From: UBA1162 sp049513695
GTDB taxonomy: Bacteria; Chloroflexota; Dehalococcoidia; GIF9; UBA5629
DNA: 32,889 nucleotides
Direction: 5' to 3'
Assembly: GCA_049513695.1 (NCBI GenBank)
Contig: JBEKVW010000015.1
Location: 1 to 32,889, forward strand
In this document: piece by piece, positions 8,633-16,803 of the stretch
How the letters are laid out: each line of letters starts with the position of its first letter
How positions within the stretch are numbered: position 1 is the stretch's first letter
The notes under the pieces: model-generated
The model's input: only the letters and a program-made list of their open reading frames with translations
Told to the model about the DNA's origin: nothing
The model's database searches: none
Translations under genes and position numbers: made by a program

Positions 8633-9934
8633 ATGACTCATATAGCCGTAGAGCTTCTCAGTGACTATATAAAACTCGATACTACCAATCCGCCCGGCAA
8701 TGAATACCTGGGCGCTGAATTTTTCGCCCGCATCCTTGAAAGCCACGGCATCCCCATCAAAGCTTACCAGTCCAAACCCAGCAGGTCATCCATACGCGCC
8801 GTCATCAAAGGCACGGGGCAGAAAAAACCGCTCATCATGCTGCATCACATGGATGTGGTACCTGCCAACGGAGACGAGTGGAGCTTCGACCCATTCGGCG
8901 GCGAGATCATCCACGGGTATATCTGCGGGCGGGGCGCCCTGGATACCAAGTCGCTGGGGATCATACAGCTGCTGGCCCTCCTGGAAATAAAAAAACGGGG
9001 CATTAAGCTGCATCGAGATCTTATATTCCTGGCTACGGCGGATGAGGAATCAGGCGGCGATTGCGGCGTGGAATATTTGCTCCGGGAATATCCGGACGAT
9101 TTTCAGGCTGAGCTTGTTTTGAACGAAGGCGGTTACCTGGTAAAAGACGACAACAGCAACAGCTTAATAGCCATGATATCGCCGGGTGAAAAGGGTCCGT
9201 GCTGGCTTAAACTCAGCAGGAAGGGTATGCCGGGTCACGGATCTACACCTCACAGTCAGAACTGCCTGGAAAAAATGACTCGGGCTGTAAACCGGCTGCT
9301 CAACTATGAGGTGCCCCCTAAGCTGACACCTATTGCAGCCGAATTCTTTAAAAAACTGGCTCAGTCATGGGACATGCTGAAACCCTATGCCGATGACAGC
9401 CGGGAGGATACCCTGCTTAAGATCCTAGCGGATAACGGGCTGCTGTCGATGCCTCAGATAAGCGCCATGCTGCGCAATACCATCAGCCTTAACATGTTGA
9501 AATCTGGCGATAGGGTGAACGTTATCCCGTCCTATGCCGAGGCGCTGATCGATACTCGTTTGCTGCCCGGCCAGGACTTACAGGAATGGCTGCATTTCAT
9601 AAAAAATCAATTGGCAGATGATGAAATACAGATTGAGACTATGCTCGCCAATGAAGGTAATGCCTCCGATATGTATACCGAAAGCTATAACGTGATGGAA
9701 AAGGCGCTGCTCGAACATTACCCGGCCGCCATTGTAGCTCCTTACCTGATGACAGGCACTACCGACTCACGCTTCTTCAGAGAGAAAAACATACCGGCTT
9801 ACGGCCTGTGCCCGGTCGAGGTGCCACCGGACGACCTGAAGTCCATACATGGAATCGATGAAAAGCTTTCGATAGACAGCTTGATCAAAGGGACCGAGAT
9901 CTATACGGACATTATCCGGAGACTGTGTGCGTAA
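8633..9934 (+). CDS. M20 family metallopeptidase / amidohydrolase, 433 aa
   Basis: This is a zinc-dependent exopeptidase or deacylase of the M20 (ArgE/DapE/CPG2) family. The metal ligands are visible: HMD (His72, Asp74) in LHHMDVVPANG, Asp104 in GRGALDTK, the Glu138-Glu139 pair in TADEESGG, and a C-terminal His in KSIHGIDE. A dimerisation-domain segment lies between (KMPGHGSTPHSQN-like, with a conserved His near residue 203). There is no signal peptide, so it is cytoplasmic. The true substrate (dipeptide, N-acyl amino acid or carbamoyl compound) cannot be told from the motifs. The gene is followed after 3 nt by the nth-like gene and is probably co-transcribed with it. Confidence 0.93.
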   Translation: MTHIAVELLSDYIKLDTTNPPGNEYLGAEFFARILESHGIPIKAYQSKPSRSSIRAVIKGTGQKKPLIMLHHMDVVPANGDEWSFDPFGGEIIHGYICGRGALDTKSLGIIQLLALLEIKKRGIKLHRDLIFLATADEESGGDCGVEYLLREYPDDFQAELVLNEGGYLVKDDNSNSLIAMISPGEKGPCWLKLSRKGMPGHGSTPHSQNCLEKMTRAVNRLLNYEVPPKLTPIAAEFFKKLAQSWDMLKPYADDSREDTLLKILADNGLLSMPQISAMLRNTISLNMLKSGDRVNVIPSYAEALIDTRLLPGQDLQEWLHFIKNQLADDEIQIETMLANEGNASDMYTESYNVMEKALLEHYPAAIVAPYLMTGTTDSRFFREKNIPAYGLCPVEVPPDDLKSIHGIDEKLSIDSLIKGTEIYTDIIRRLCA

Positions 9935-9937
9935 CCG

Positions 9938-10600
9938 ATGTCTAAACCGGATATCGATCTGATCCTGAGTCGTTTGATCGGCGCCTACGGCGACCGTAAA
10001 TGGAAGCGCCAACTTGAGCCGGTTAGTGAATTGGTTCAGACCATCCTATCGCAGAATACCTCCGATACCAACTCCCGCCGCGCCTTTAAATCGCTACTGG
10101 ATGAGTTCGGAGGCTGGCATAATGTGGCTGATGCCAGCATGGAGCAGATAGCTGGCGCCATTCGCAGCGGAGGTCTGGCCGATGTAAAGGCCAAATATAT
10201 CAAAAATGCTCTGACAGCCCTTGAGAAACAACCAACCGGCTTCGACCTTCAATTCCTGAATAAAATGGACGTCGACCCGGCGCGGCGCTGGCTGCTGAAT
10301 TTGCCCGGCGTGGGCATGAAGACGGCAAGTTGTGTACTGCTTTTTTCACTCGGTATGCCGGCCTTTCCCGTGGATACTCACGTTTTCAGGGTGGCCGGGA
10401 GGCTGGGGCTGATCGGCAGCAAATTATCTGTGGACGACGCCCACCTGGCGATGGAAAAGCTTGTCGTTGCGAAAAATATATACCGGTGCCATGTTTTGCT
10501 AATTGAGCATGGCAGAAGGACCTGTAAGGCTCAGCACCCGCTATGCTCGAAGTGTGTCCTGGCAGATGTCTGCCCCAGCTATAAATTGTTCGTTAAATAA
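9938..10600 (+). CDS. Endonuclease III-like DNA glycosylase/AP lyase, 220 aa
   Basis: This is a base-excision repair glycosylase of the HhH-GPD superfamily. The helix-hairpin-helix NLPGVGMKTA holds the catalytic Lys128, and the following VDTHV holds Asp146, both as in Nth. A [4Fe-4S] site closes the protein: Cys196-x6-Cys203-x2-Cys206-x5-Cys212, with the canonical spacing. Differences from classic Nth around the recognition loop (QNTSDTNSRRAF) mean that a close relative of Nth, rather than Nth itself, is possible, so no symbol is given. The start is 3 nt after the M20 stop without its own clear Shine-Dalgarno, which indicates translational coupling. Confidence 0.93.
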   Translation: MSKPDIDLILSRLIGAYGDRKWKRQLEPVSELVQTILSQNTSDTNSRRAFKSLLDEFGGWHNVADASMEQIAGAIRSGGLADVKAKYIKNALTALEKQPTGFDLQFLNKMDVDPARRWLLNLPGVGMKTASCVLLFSLGMPAFPVDTHVFRVAGRLGLIGSKLSVDDAHLAMEKLVVAKNIYRCHVLLIEHGRRTCKAQHPLCSKCVLADVCPSYKLFVK

Positions 10601-10635
10601 CTTCCGGTCGGAAACTGCTCCGCTGCATCCGAGCT

Positions 10636-10719
10636 TTAACTTTTCATGAACCAATCAGTATAATTATCGACTGTAATATCTATATTAACTCATTGTAAAA
10701 AATAGGTAAAAAATACAAT
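10636..10719 (+). promoter_or_regulatory. Promoter and inverted repeat upstream of DUF4405 gene
   Basis: TTAACT (10636-10641), a 17-nt spacer and TATAAT (10659-10664) make a plausible sigma-70 promoter in the 134-nt AT-rich gap. Downstream, ATTGTA (10692-10697) and TACAAT (10714-10719) form an inverted repeat with a 16-nt A-rich spacer, just before the start codon region. It could be an operator or a weak hairpin. Confidence 0.4.
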
Positions 10720-10734
10720 TGTCGGGAGATCCCC

Positions 10735-11004
10735 GTGAGAAAAGCCAGAATGCATTACGTCCTGGATATCATTGAGGGCTTAATTTTACTATTGCTTGTA
10801 GTATCTGGCTTTATACTGTGGTTTGCCCTTCCCGAGGGTAGCGAGGCGGGAAAAACCGTACTTTACGACCGCCACTCATGGATACAAATACATCGGGGGC
10901 TAGCCGTAGGGCTGCTGATTTTCTTCAGCACACACGTCTTAACACACTGGACCTGGATATCTTATATGACCCGGTCCTATTTCAGGAAATTTAAGAAGGG
11001 CTGA
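10735..11004 (+). CDS. DUF4405-like small membrane protein, 89 aa
   Basis: This is a small integral membrane protein with two predicted helices, residues about 9-31 (LDIIEGLILLLLVVSGFILWF) and about 55-75. The pattern matches DUF4405-type cytochrome-b-like proteins: a helix ending in LP, then SWIQIH, then a helix with THVLTHW. The His residues (HSW, IHRG, THVLTHW) are placed where such proteins could bind haem, but that is inference. The start is GTG with GGGAGA about 5 nt upstream; an ATG five codons later is an alternative. The C-terminus is basic (RSYFRKFKKG), suggesting a cytoplasmic end. It stands before the exported-protein genes and may belong to the same envelope function. Confidence 0.75.
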   Translation: MRKARMHYVLDIIEGLILLLLVVSGFILWFALPEGSEAGKTVLYDRHSWIQIHRGLAVGLLIFFSTHVLTHWTWISYMTRSYFRKFKKG

Positions 11005-11021
11005 CACGTCCATATCTAAAA

Positions 11022-11037
11022 GTAAATTGCAATTTAC
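11022..11037 (+). promoter_or_regulatory. Perfect 16-bp palindrome upstream of 11092 gene
   Basis: GTAAATTGCAATTTAC is a perfect 8+8 palindrome ending 11 nt before the -35 of a consensus-like promoter. The position suits an activator or repressor site; the binding protein is unknown. Confidence 0.5.
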
Positions 11038-11048
11038 AATAATCAATC

Positions 11049-11078
11049 TTGACACCATAAACCTCGAAAACCTATTAT
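11049..11078 (+). promoter_or_regulatory. Strong sigma-70-type promoter for 11092 gene
   Basis: TTGACA (perfect -35) with an 18-nt spacer and TATTAT (5/6 -10). Transcription should begin at about 11085, only about 7 nt before the ATG at 11092, and there is no Shine-Dalgarno. A near-leaderless transcript is likely. Confidence 0.65.
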
Positions 11079-11091
11079 TGTTCATTACGCC

Positions 11092-12648
11092 ATGAATTTG
11101 TACCTGAAAACCTGTCACATCCTGATCTCTGCTGCGATATCGGCTTCGCTTCTTTTTACTTCCTGCTCTAACTTGCCGTTTTTCGGCCCCCATTTGTACG
11201 ACCCGGTGATAACTGCGGGCTTTGAGGCGGACTACCGTCCGAAGGAGAGCACCAATTTCTTCTATATCGACAGCCCGCAGGTCTGCTGCTCAATTAGGCT
11301 ATCCGGCGCCCATGCCGATACTGTCGTTCAGGCCAGTTGGGTTTATGAAAAAACCGAATCGCAGGAGGTGATAAATGAGGTCATCCTCGCAGATAATAAT
11401 ACGCAAGGCCATGATGGTTACCTCGGATTTACATTAAACGCCCCTGCACAGGGATTCAGCAGCGGCCAATACAGGCTCGATCTCTCCGTCGATGACAGCC
11501 GGCAAATGTCCATTCCCTTCTCTATAAAAAGGAGCGCGTCAGGTCCGCTCCCCTGGATCAACAATTTCTCCGCCGAACCACAGCAAATAGTATCGAGAGA
11601 GACATCCAAATTGAGCTGGAATGTGGCAGAGGCCGGCCGAGTAAGCATAGAGCCATCACCCGGAGCTGTTTCGTCCGAAGGCAGCATCGATATAGCCCCC
11701 GCAGCAGACACAGTCTATACTCTTTGGGCGGTCAATAAGCAAGGAAACACGTCCAGTCAGATTACGATCGCAGTGAAACAGCCGGTTAATAACAAGGCAG
11801 ACCTTGTTATTACCGATTTCTGGAACAGCGGCAATATCCTTTCCTACCACATTCAGAACATAGGCAACCTGACCTCATGCGCTACGGAGTCTTACCTTTA
11901 CAAGAATGACACTCTTGTATCCAGCGACTATGTAGCGCCCCTTGCTCCAGGTGAACAAAGGGGAGGGTCTTTCTCCAAATACCATTTCTCACCCCGTTTC
12001 CCATCCATGTCAGCATCTTTGACTGCTGGTGACATCTGTTATATGAGAATTTGCGCCAACGGCGACGGTTCCTGTCCCGAGGCCGATTACACCAACAACT
12101 GCCTTGACCATAACTTCGGGCCGCTTTTGAATGTTAACCTGCTGCAATATTCGTCCAGCGCTCAATGGCAGAGCAGCGCAGCTTCGCTGAGCTGGCCCAT
12201 GTATACCGGTAGCGAGGATGGGTGGGCGCATATATCTACAGCCCAGATAAAAAGCGGTCTCAGCTACCCGAATGCTCTTTTGATGGAGCCCCCCGCTTCC
12301 AGCGGCAGTTGGATACAGGGTATGCTCGGGGTGCCTGTAGACAACCCGAAGGAACTGCTTCCGTTCACTATCCCCCACGATTGTAAATTCAGCGCCAACG
12401 TGGGGCTGACCGTGGATACACCGGAAGCGGCAAACGTTAAATTTATACTTGGCACATCGCAGGGCGGAGCTATCAATTACTTCCCCCCTGTGACCGTAAA
12501 TTCGGGCGGCGAGCTGGCGAATTACTCGATTGATTTGTCTGGACTGGCAGGCCAGAAAGTTCTATTTATCTTACGAGTGGAATCCGGTGGTCCTCTGCCT
12601 GAGGGAAGTGCGGCTTGGATAGAACCAGTAATCAGCCAGCAAAGATAA
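11092..12648 (+). CDS. Exported Ig-like/CARDB protein, probable lipoprotein, 518 aa
   Basis: This is an extracytoplasmic protein of unknown task. The N-terminus is a signal peptide with a lipobox-like end, LLFTSC (Cys25); Phe at -3 is unusual, so lipid anchoring is probable but not certain. Residues about 155-230 resemble an Ig-like domain common in Chloroflexota (PWINNFSAEPQQIVS to TVYTLWAVNKQGN). Residues about 235-345 resemble a CARDB adhesion domain (ADLVITDFWNSGN, then a spaced Cys pair and ADYTNN). The last ~170 residues look like a further beta-sandwich with no recognised name. A consensus promoter lies directly upstream. The gene overlaps the following exported protein by 34 nt and is probably translated with it. 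A carbohydrate- or partner-binding surface role is inference. Confidence 0.82.
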   Translation: MNLYLKTCHILISAAISASLLFTSCSNLPFFGPHLYDPVITAGFEADYRPKESTNFFYIDSPQVCCSIRLSGAHADTVVQASWVYEKTESQEVINEVILADNNTQGHDGYLGFTLNAPAQGFSSGQYRLDLSVDDSRQMSIPFSIKRSASGPLPWINNFSAEPQQIVSRETSKLSWNVAEAGRVSIEPSPGAVSSEGSIDIAPAADTVYTLWAVNKQGNTSSQITIAVKQPVNNKADLVITDFWNSGNILSYHIQNIGNLTSCATESYLYKNDTLVSSDYVAPLAPGEQRGGSFSKYHFSPRFPSMSASLTAGDICYMRICANGDGSCPEADYTNNCLDHNFGPLLNVNLLQYSSSAQWQSSAASLSWPMYTGSEDGWAHISTAQIKSGLSYPNALLMEPPASSGSWIQGMLGVPVDNPKELLPFTIPHDCKFSANVGLTVDTPEAANVKFILGTSQGGAINYFPPVTVNSGGELANYSIDLSGLAGQKVLFILRVESGGPLPEGSAAWIEPVISQQR

Positions 12649-15600
12649 CCTGCGAAATCCTGTTATGTGCAGTTAGCCTTCTTACCGCCATAACGATTAT
12701 TTCTCCATCCCTTATGATCTCTCCGGTATCTGCCGATACACCTTCGACCTGTGTTTTGAAATGGGGCACCGTCGATACGCCGGGCAGCTTTCCTCAGCGC
12801 AATGATGTCATAACTCCCTGCGAAATCAGTGGCCTGGCACTCTCGACCGACGGTAAAACTGCGTACGTCATCGACATACCTGACGCCAGTAGCGGACCAC
12901 TGGTCAAAGCAGGCATCTGGAGAAGCTCTGACGGCGGCATATCCTGGAGCATGAGGCCCACCCTTTTGCTGGCGCAGGCGTCACCCGCTCCAGTTTTTCC
13001 CGTGGCAGATATCGCAGTCTCCCCGGATGATCCCGATTTCATAGCTGCTGTTTGCATGGACGGCAGTGGCGCTCACCGCAGGGAGGTCTATATCTCTTCC
13101 GATGGAGGAGTAAACTGGCTTTATAGCGGACATATCCCCTGGCTCTATGGCCCTGGCGAGCAAATCGGCAGCATCGCCATATCGGCACTTTACACATGCC
13201 GTGGAAATGCTGTGCACGATATTATTGTCGGTAGCCGCAACCCGGCTGATGGTCTGGCTCAGGGCGAAATCTACGTACTGACCTACCCGGCTATGGGAGG
13301 ATGGAAAGCGCAGGGGTACACCGGTGGCGATATCATTTCCCTGATGCCCTCGCCCGCTTATACAACCGACTCTACCCTGGTCATAATGTCCAGTACGATA
13401 CAGCGGACGTATATAAATCTAGGTTATCGCGATTTCGCAGTCAGCACCAGCGTGTGGAACCAGTACAGCGGATGGCCGGTCGAATTATGTACTCCCGATC
13501 AAGCCGGGGGCACAGGCAGCGGCGAAACCAGGATTATTACCGGCAGTTTATCCCTTCCATCCGATTTCGACGGCAACCTTCCTGCCAGACGTATCATCTT
13601 TGCAGCTTACGATTCCAACGGGTCGTCTGTGGGGGCTTCGCAACCCCTGGACGATGTTTATCGTCTAAACGACACCGTTGTAACCCGGCTCAGGGTGCCG
13701 AGCAATGTGGGCAAGCCCAGATTAAGCTCAATTGCATACAGCGGAAGCACGCTATCCGGCAAATTGCTGGCCGGGAGTGTAATCGCAGATCCTCTTACGG
13801 CCATGTGCGGGACCTTTTTCACATCTGACCCGCTCGGGCTATGCTCAACCTGGATCAGACCCTTGAAAGCTCCTACAGGCGGATATGGCTCCGGATTTGC
13901 CAATGTCCGGGTGGCCTGGACGCAGGACGGTTTAGCCGCCATCTGTGGAACGGGATCGGGCAACAGGGATACTCCGCTCAAATGGTCGAACCCCAATGAC
14001 GCATCCTGGGACGCTGCACCACTGGATGAATCGGCCTTCTCTAAGAGCGAAGACGATGGTATTTCCTGGAACCAGCTTGGCCTGATAGATACCCTGCTAA
14101 ACCGCTTCAGGGCGCTGGCAGTAGCTGGAGATGGTAAAACCGCATATGTTTCTTCGGTGAATGACAGGGGCCTGGACAGCACCTGGCGCAGCCGCACGGA
14201 CCTGATAGGAGACTCCTGGCAGAGGGTGCTGTGTACTGATTGCCCGCTCCCGCTGCTCAAGCTGTCGGCTGACGATCAGAAAGGAGCAGTGGTTTTTCTT
14301 GGCGCCCAGCTCACGACTAACCTGCTACAGTCTCGTGACGGCGGTCAGACATGGCAGGGCTGCCTTCCGGATATCGTCTTACAGGATATGGCTACTCCGG
14401 GTGGCGACGTGTTGTTTGTACTGCAGTCGGATGGCTTGGTCCGGCATGGGAAATACGGTGCTAAAGGCTGGCGCTGGGACTTTTCCACCGATACCGGCCT
14501 TAACCTTGCTCACACCATAGAAGCACAGCAAAACAAGGTCCTGGTTGGCGCAGGCATTGGACAGCAGTGCCCGGCAGCCTATTCCTTGGATGGCGGAGAA
14601 AATTGGATACAGATTACCGAACCTGCTTACAGCTACGGCAACAAGCATGTCGCCTTCGATGACCAATTCAAAACCAACAATTTTATTTACCTTGCCGACG
14701 ATTCAGGCGGCCTTTACCGATGGGCTATCGACATTAACGAGCGGTGGGACGATATGAGCCCGCCCGATAACAGCTACTACGGCCTCTGCGTTGCAGGCCG
14801 GGGTACTCTATATGCCGCCTATAACCCGGCCAGAGCAGGGGTCGACAGGACGCTTTACTCCCGCACTGACATCCCCAGCAACAACGTTTCCTGGGACTCC
14901 CTGGCAACCGGCTTACCCGCAAGCGTCCTTTTCAAGATGGAGCCTGATGCTCTGATATGCGCCGATGAGACCATATGGGCTATCGATTCCCACGATTATG
15001 ACCCTTATAACGGGGCAGGCCGCCTCTGGGCTTTCAAGGACACGTTGGCCAACCATTCTCCGTGGCTTATAGCGCCCAAACCGGGTAGTTACGTATTATG
15101 CGATCCTGTTACCGGCCGCAACGGGCAGGTTGACCTTAAATGGGAACAATTATCGCTGGCGGATGCCTACGAGGTCGAGATCGGCAAGGATAGCTGGTTC
15201 GACCTGGTGGTAGATGCGGCCTCACCCTCCACCAGTCCTTTTTACGTGCCGGAAGATTTGCTGTATCCATCATACTACGTAACTGACGGAGCACTGCCCG
15301 AGGCGGGCAGCAGCTACTACTGGCATGTACGCGTCAGGCGCGCCGTAACCGGGCAGGTTATACGCAGCCGCTGGTCTTACGGCGTGAGCTTCAATATACG
15401 TCCGGGCTATCCGGTAAAATCAACAGACTGTTCCGGCCTTCAGTCCCTGAAGCCTGAAGGCGGGACCCGTGATGCACCTGTTTACCCCACAAGCTTTTCG
15501 TGGACTCCTCTGCAAAATACAACGACCTACCGCTTTGTTTTGGCAACAGACCCGGGTCTGGCCAAACCCATTATTGACGAGAAAGTCAAAGGGACAGCTT

Positions 15601-15842
15601 ATAACCTGAACTGGGGATTGAGCTACAAGACGGCTTATTTCTGGCAGGTAACGCCGTTGGAACCTCTTGCCGGCGAACCAAGTCCGGTCTTCTCGTTCAC
15701 AACGATCAGCGGCCCGGGGCTTCCATCAAGGCTACTTCAGATTGACGACAACACGACCAACGGGCTGCTGATAGCCTTGATCCTTGTTATCCTTTTCGGC
15801 CTCTCGGTTCAGGTCATCCTCTACCACAGGAGGCAGCATTGA
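12615..15842 (+). CDS. Exported Asp-box (BNR-like) beta-propeller protein with C-terminal membrane anchor, 1075 aa
   Basis: This is a large surface protein. The N-terminal signal peptide runs to an AxA-type site, SPVSA-DT (cleavage after about residue 40). Asp-box repeats SxDxGxxW are visible near 104-111 (SSDGGISW), 161-168 (SSDGGVNW), 478-485 (SEDDGISW), 573-580 (SRDGGQTW) and 657-664 (SLDGGENW). These mark one or two beta-propellers like sialidase/BNR or Ycf48-type folds. From about 830 there are fibronectin-III-like segments (LKWEQLSLADAYEVEI; FSWTPLQNTTTYRFVL). A hydrophobic helix at about 1049-1068 followed by HRRQH is a stop-transfer anchor. The start is TTG, preceded by GAGGG about 9 nt away; it is the only start that keeps the whole signal peptide. 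No sialidase catalytic set can be claimed. Confidence 0.83.
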   Translation: MDRTSNQPAKITCEILLCAVSLLTAITIISPSLMISPVSADTPSTCVLKWGTVDTPGSFPQRNDVITPCEISGLALSTDGKTAYVIDIPDASSGPLVKAGIWRSSDGGISWSMRPTLLLAQASPAPVFPVADIAVSPDDPDFIAAVCMDGSGAHRREVYISSDGGVNWLYSGHIPWLYGPGEQIGSIAISALYTCRGNAVHDIIVGSRNPADGLAQGEIYVLTYPAMGGWKAQGYTGGDIISLMPSPAYTTDSTLVIMSSTIQRTYINLGYRDFAVSTSVWNQYSGWPVELCTPDQAGGTGSGETRIITGSLSLPSDFDGNLPARRIIFAAYDSNGSSVGASQPLDDVYRLNDTVVTRLRVPSNVGKPRLSSIAYSGSTLSGKLLAGSVIADPLTAMCGTFFTSDPLGLCSTWIRPLKAPTGGYGSGFANVRVAWTQDGLAAICGTGSGNRDTPLKWSNPNDASWDAAPLDESAFSKSEDDGISWNQLGLIDTLLNRFRALAVAGDGKTAYVSSVNDRGLDSTWRSRTDLIGDSWQRVLCTDCPLPLLKLSADDQKGAVVFLGAQLTTNLLQSRDGGQTWQGCLPDIVLQDMATPGGDVLFVLQSDGLVRHGKYGAKGWRWDFSTDTGLNLAHTIEAQQNKVLVGAGIGQQCPAAYSLDGGENWIQITEPAYSYGNKHVAFDDQFKTNNFIYLADDSGGLYRWAIDINERWDDMSPPDNSYYGLCVAGRGTLYAAYNPARAGVDRTLYSRTDIPSNNVSWDSLATGLPASVLFKMEPDALICADETIWAIDSHDYDPYNGAGRLWAFKDTLANHSPWLIAPKPGSYVLCDPVTGRNGQVDLKWEQLSLADAYEVEIGKDSWFDLVVDAASPSTSPFYVPEDLLYPSYYVTDGALPEAGSSYYWHVRVRRAVTGQVIRSRWSYGVSFNIRPGYPVKSTDCSGLQSLKPEGGTRDAPVYPTSFSWTPLQNTTTYRFVLATDPGLAKPIIDEKVKGTAYNLNWGLSYKTAYFWQVTPLEPLAGEPSPVFSFTTISGPGLPSRLLQIDDNTTNGLLIALILVILFGLSVQVILYHRRQH

Positions 15843-15953
15843 CTGCAGCTTAAATAGCCCCCTGGAATAATCTAAAATCCTTGCGCCCTTCCATTAAACC
15901 GTTTTGCCTGATAAACTGTTGAAAAATATTCGCAATTATGGGAGGTAGAGGCC

Positions 15954-16778
15954 ATGGCCGGTAAAGATTTTTTCGATGTCCCCAAAACGATCGCTAATAC
16001 CTCGGCAGGCGAGCTTGAACTGCCCGTACTGTATTTCGATGTATCGGTACGACAGCTAAATTTCTGGGTGGATTATGAAAAGGCCCTGCCCAAGCTGGAG
16101 GGAACAGGGCTGAAGCCAATCAGGTTCTCCAACGGTAAGACCATAGTAAGCATGGTCTTCTACAATTACCGCCGGACGAGTGTTTCATCCTACGAGGAAT
16201 TGGGCCTAGCCATCACGGCACAACCTCAATCTCCGAAGAATAAAACGCGCCGCTTGATAACTATATTCGGCATTCCCATGATCAGCGGAGGTATCAGTGC
16301 CTATGTGCTTGAGCTTCCCGTAACTACCGACATTGCGCGCGCCGCCGGCCGCGAGATATGGGGTTATCCCAAGTTTGTCACCAGGCTCCCCTTTAAATTC
16401 AGCGCAACCGGCTTCGAATTCGGGGCGCTTGACCCGGCTACCGGAGAATCAATCGTTTCCGTTAAAGCTGATCTTTCAAAGGGAAGGGGCATGAACACGC
16501 GCGGTTTCGATCTGGTCACTTACTCCAATTTGAACGATTGGATTCTGAAAACCGTCGTAAACGTAGACGTCAAATATAAAACGTACTTAAACAGGCCCGC
16601 CGAAATAAAGGTCGGCCCGGCCAAACACAGGATGAGCGACAACCTGAGGGACCTGGGCCTGGATCAGATACCACCATTCGTTATTCAGACCACCGACTCC
16701 TTCCGTTCGCGCTTGAACAAAGGGGAGCCCGTCGCACAATGGAAGACTCCGTTAATGCCATACCCTACAGACAAATAA
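15954..16778 (+). CDS. Acetoacetate decarboxylase-like protein, paralogue 1 (274 aa)
   Basis: This is a member of the ADC superfamily, which uses a Schiff-base Lys on beta-keto acids or related aldol substrates. The core motif GREIWGYPKF carries Lys140 at the Schiff-base position. The next residue is Phe141 where classical ADC has a second Lys (Lys116 of the Clostridium enzyme). Glu82 in SSYEELG matches ADC Glu76, but I see no partner for Glu61. A strong GGGAGGT precedes the ATG. The acyl-CoA dehydrogenase follows after 25 nt, so they are probably one operon. A decarboxylase, an aldolase/dehydratase-like activity, or a non-catalytic role are all open. Confidence 0.87.
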   Translation: MAGKDFFDVPKTIANTSAGELELPVLYFDVSVRQLNFWVDYEKALPKLEGTGLKPIRFSNGKTIVSMVFYNYRRTSVSSYEELGLAITAQPQSPKNKTRRLITIFGIPMISGGISAYVLELPVTTDIARAAGREIWGYPKFVTRLPFKFSATGFEFGALDPATGESIVSVKADLSKGRGMNTRGFDLVTYSNLNDWILKTVVNVDVKYKTYLNRPAEIKVGPAKHRMSDNLRDLGLDQIPPFVIQTTDSFRSRLNKGEPVAQWKTPLMPYPTDK

Positions 16779-16803
16779 TTTATCTTTAAGAAAGGAGCTT
16801 GAA

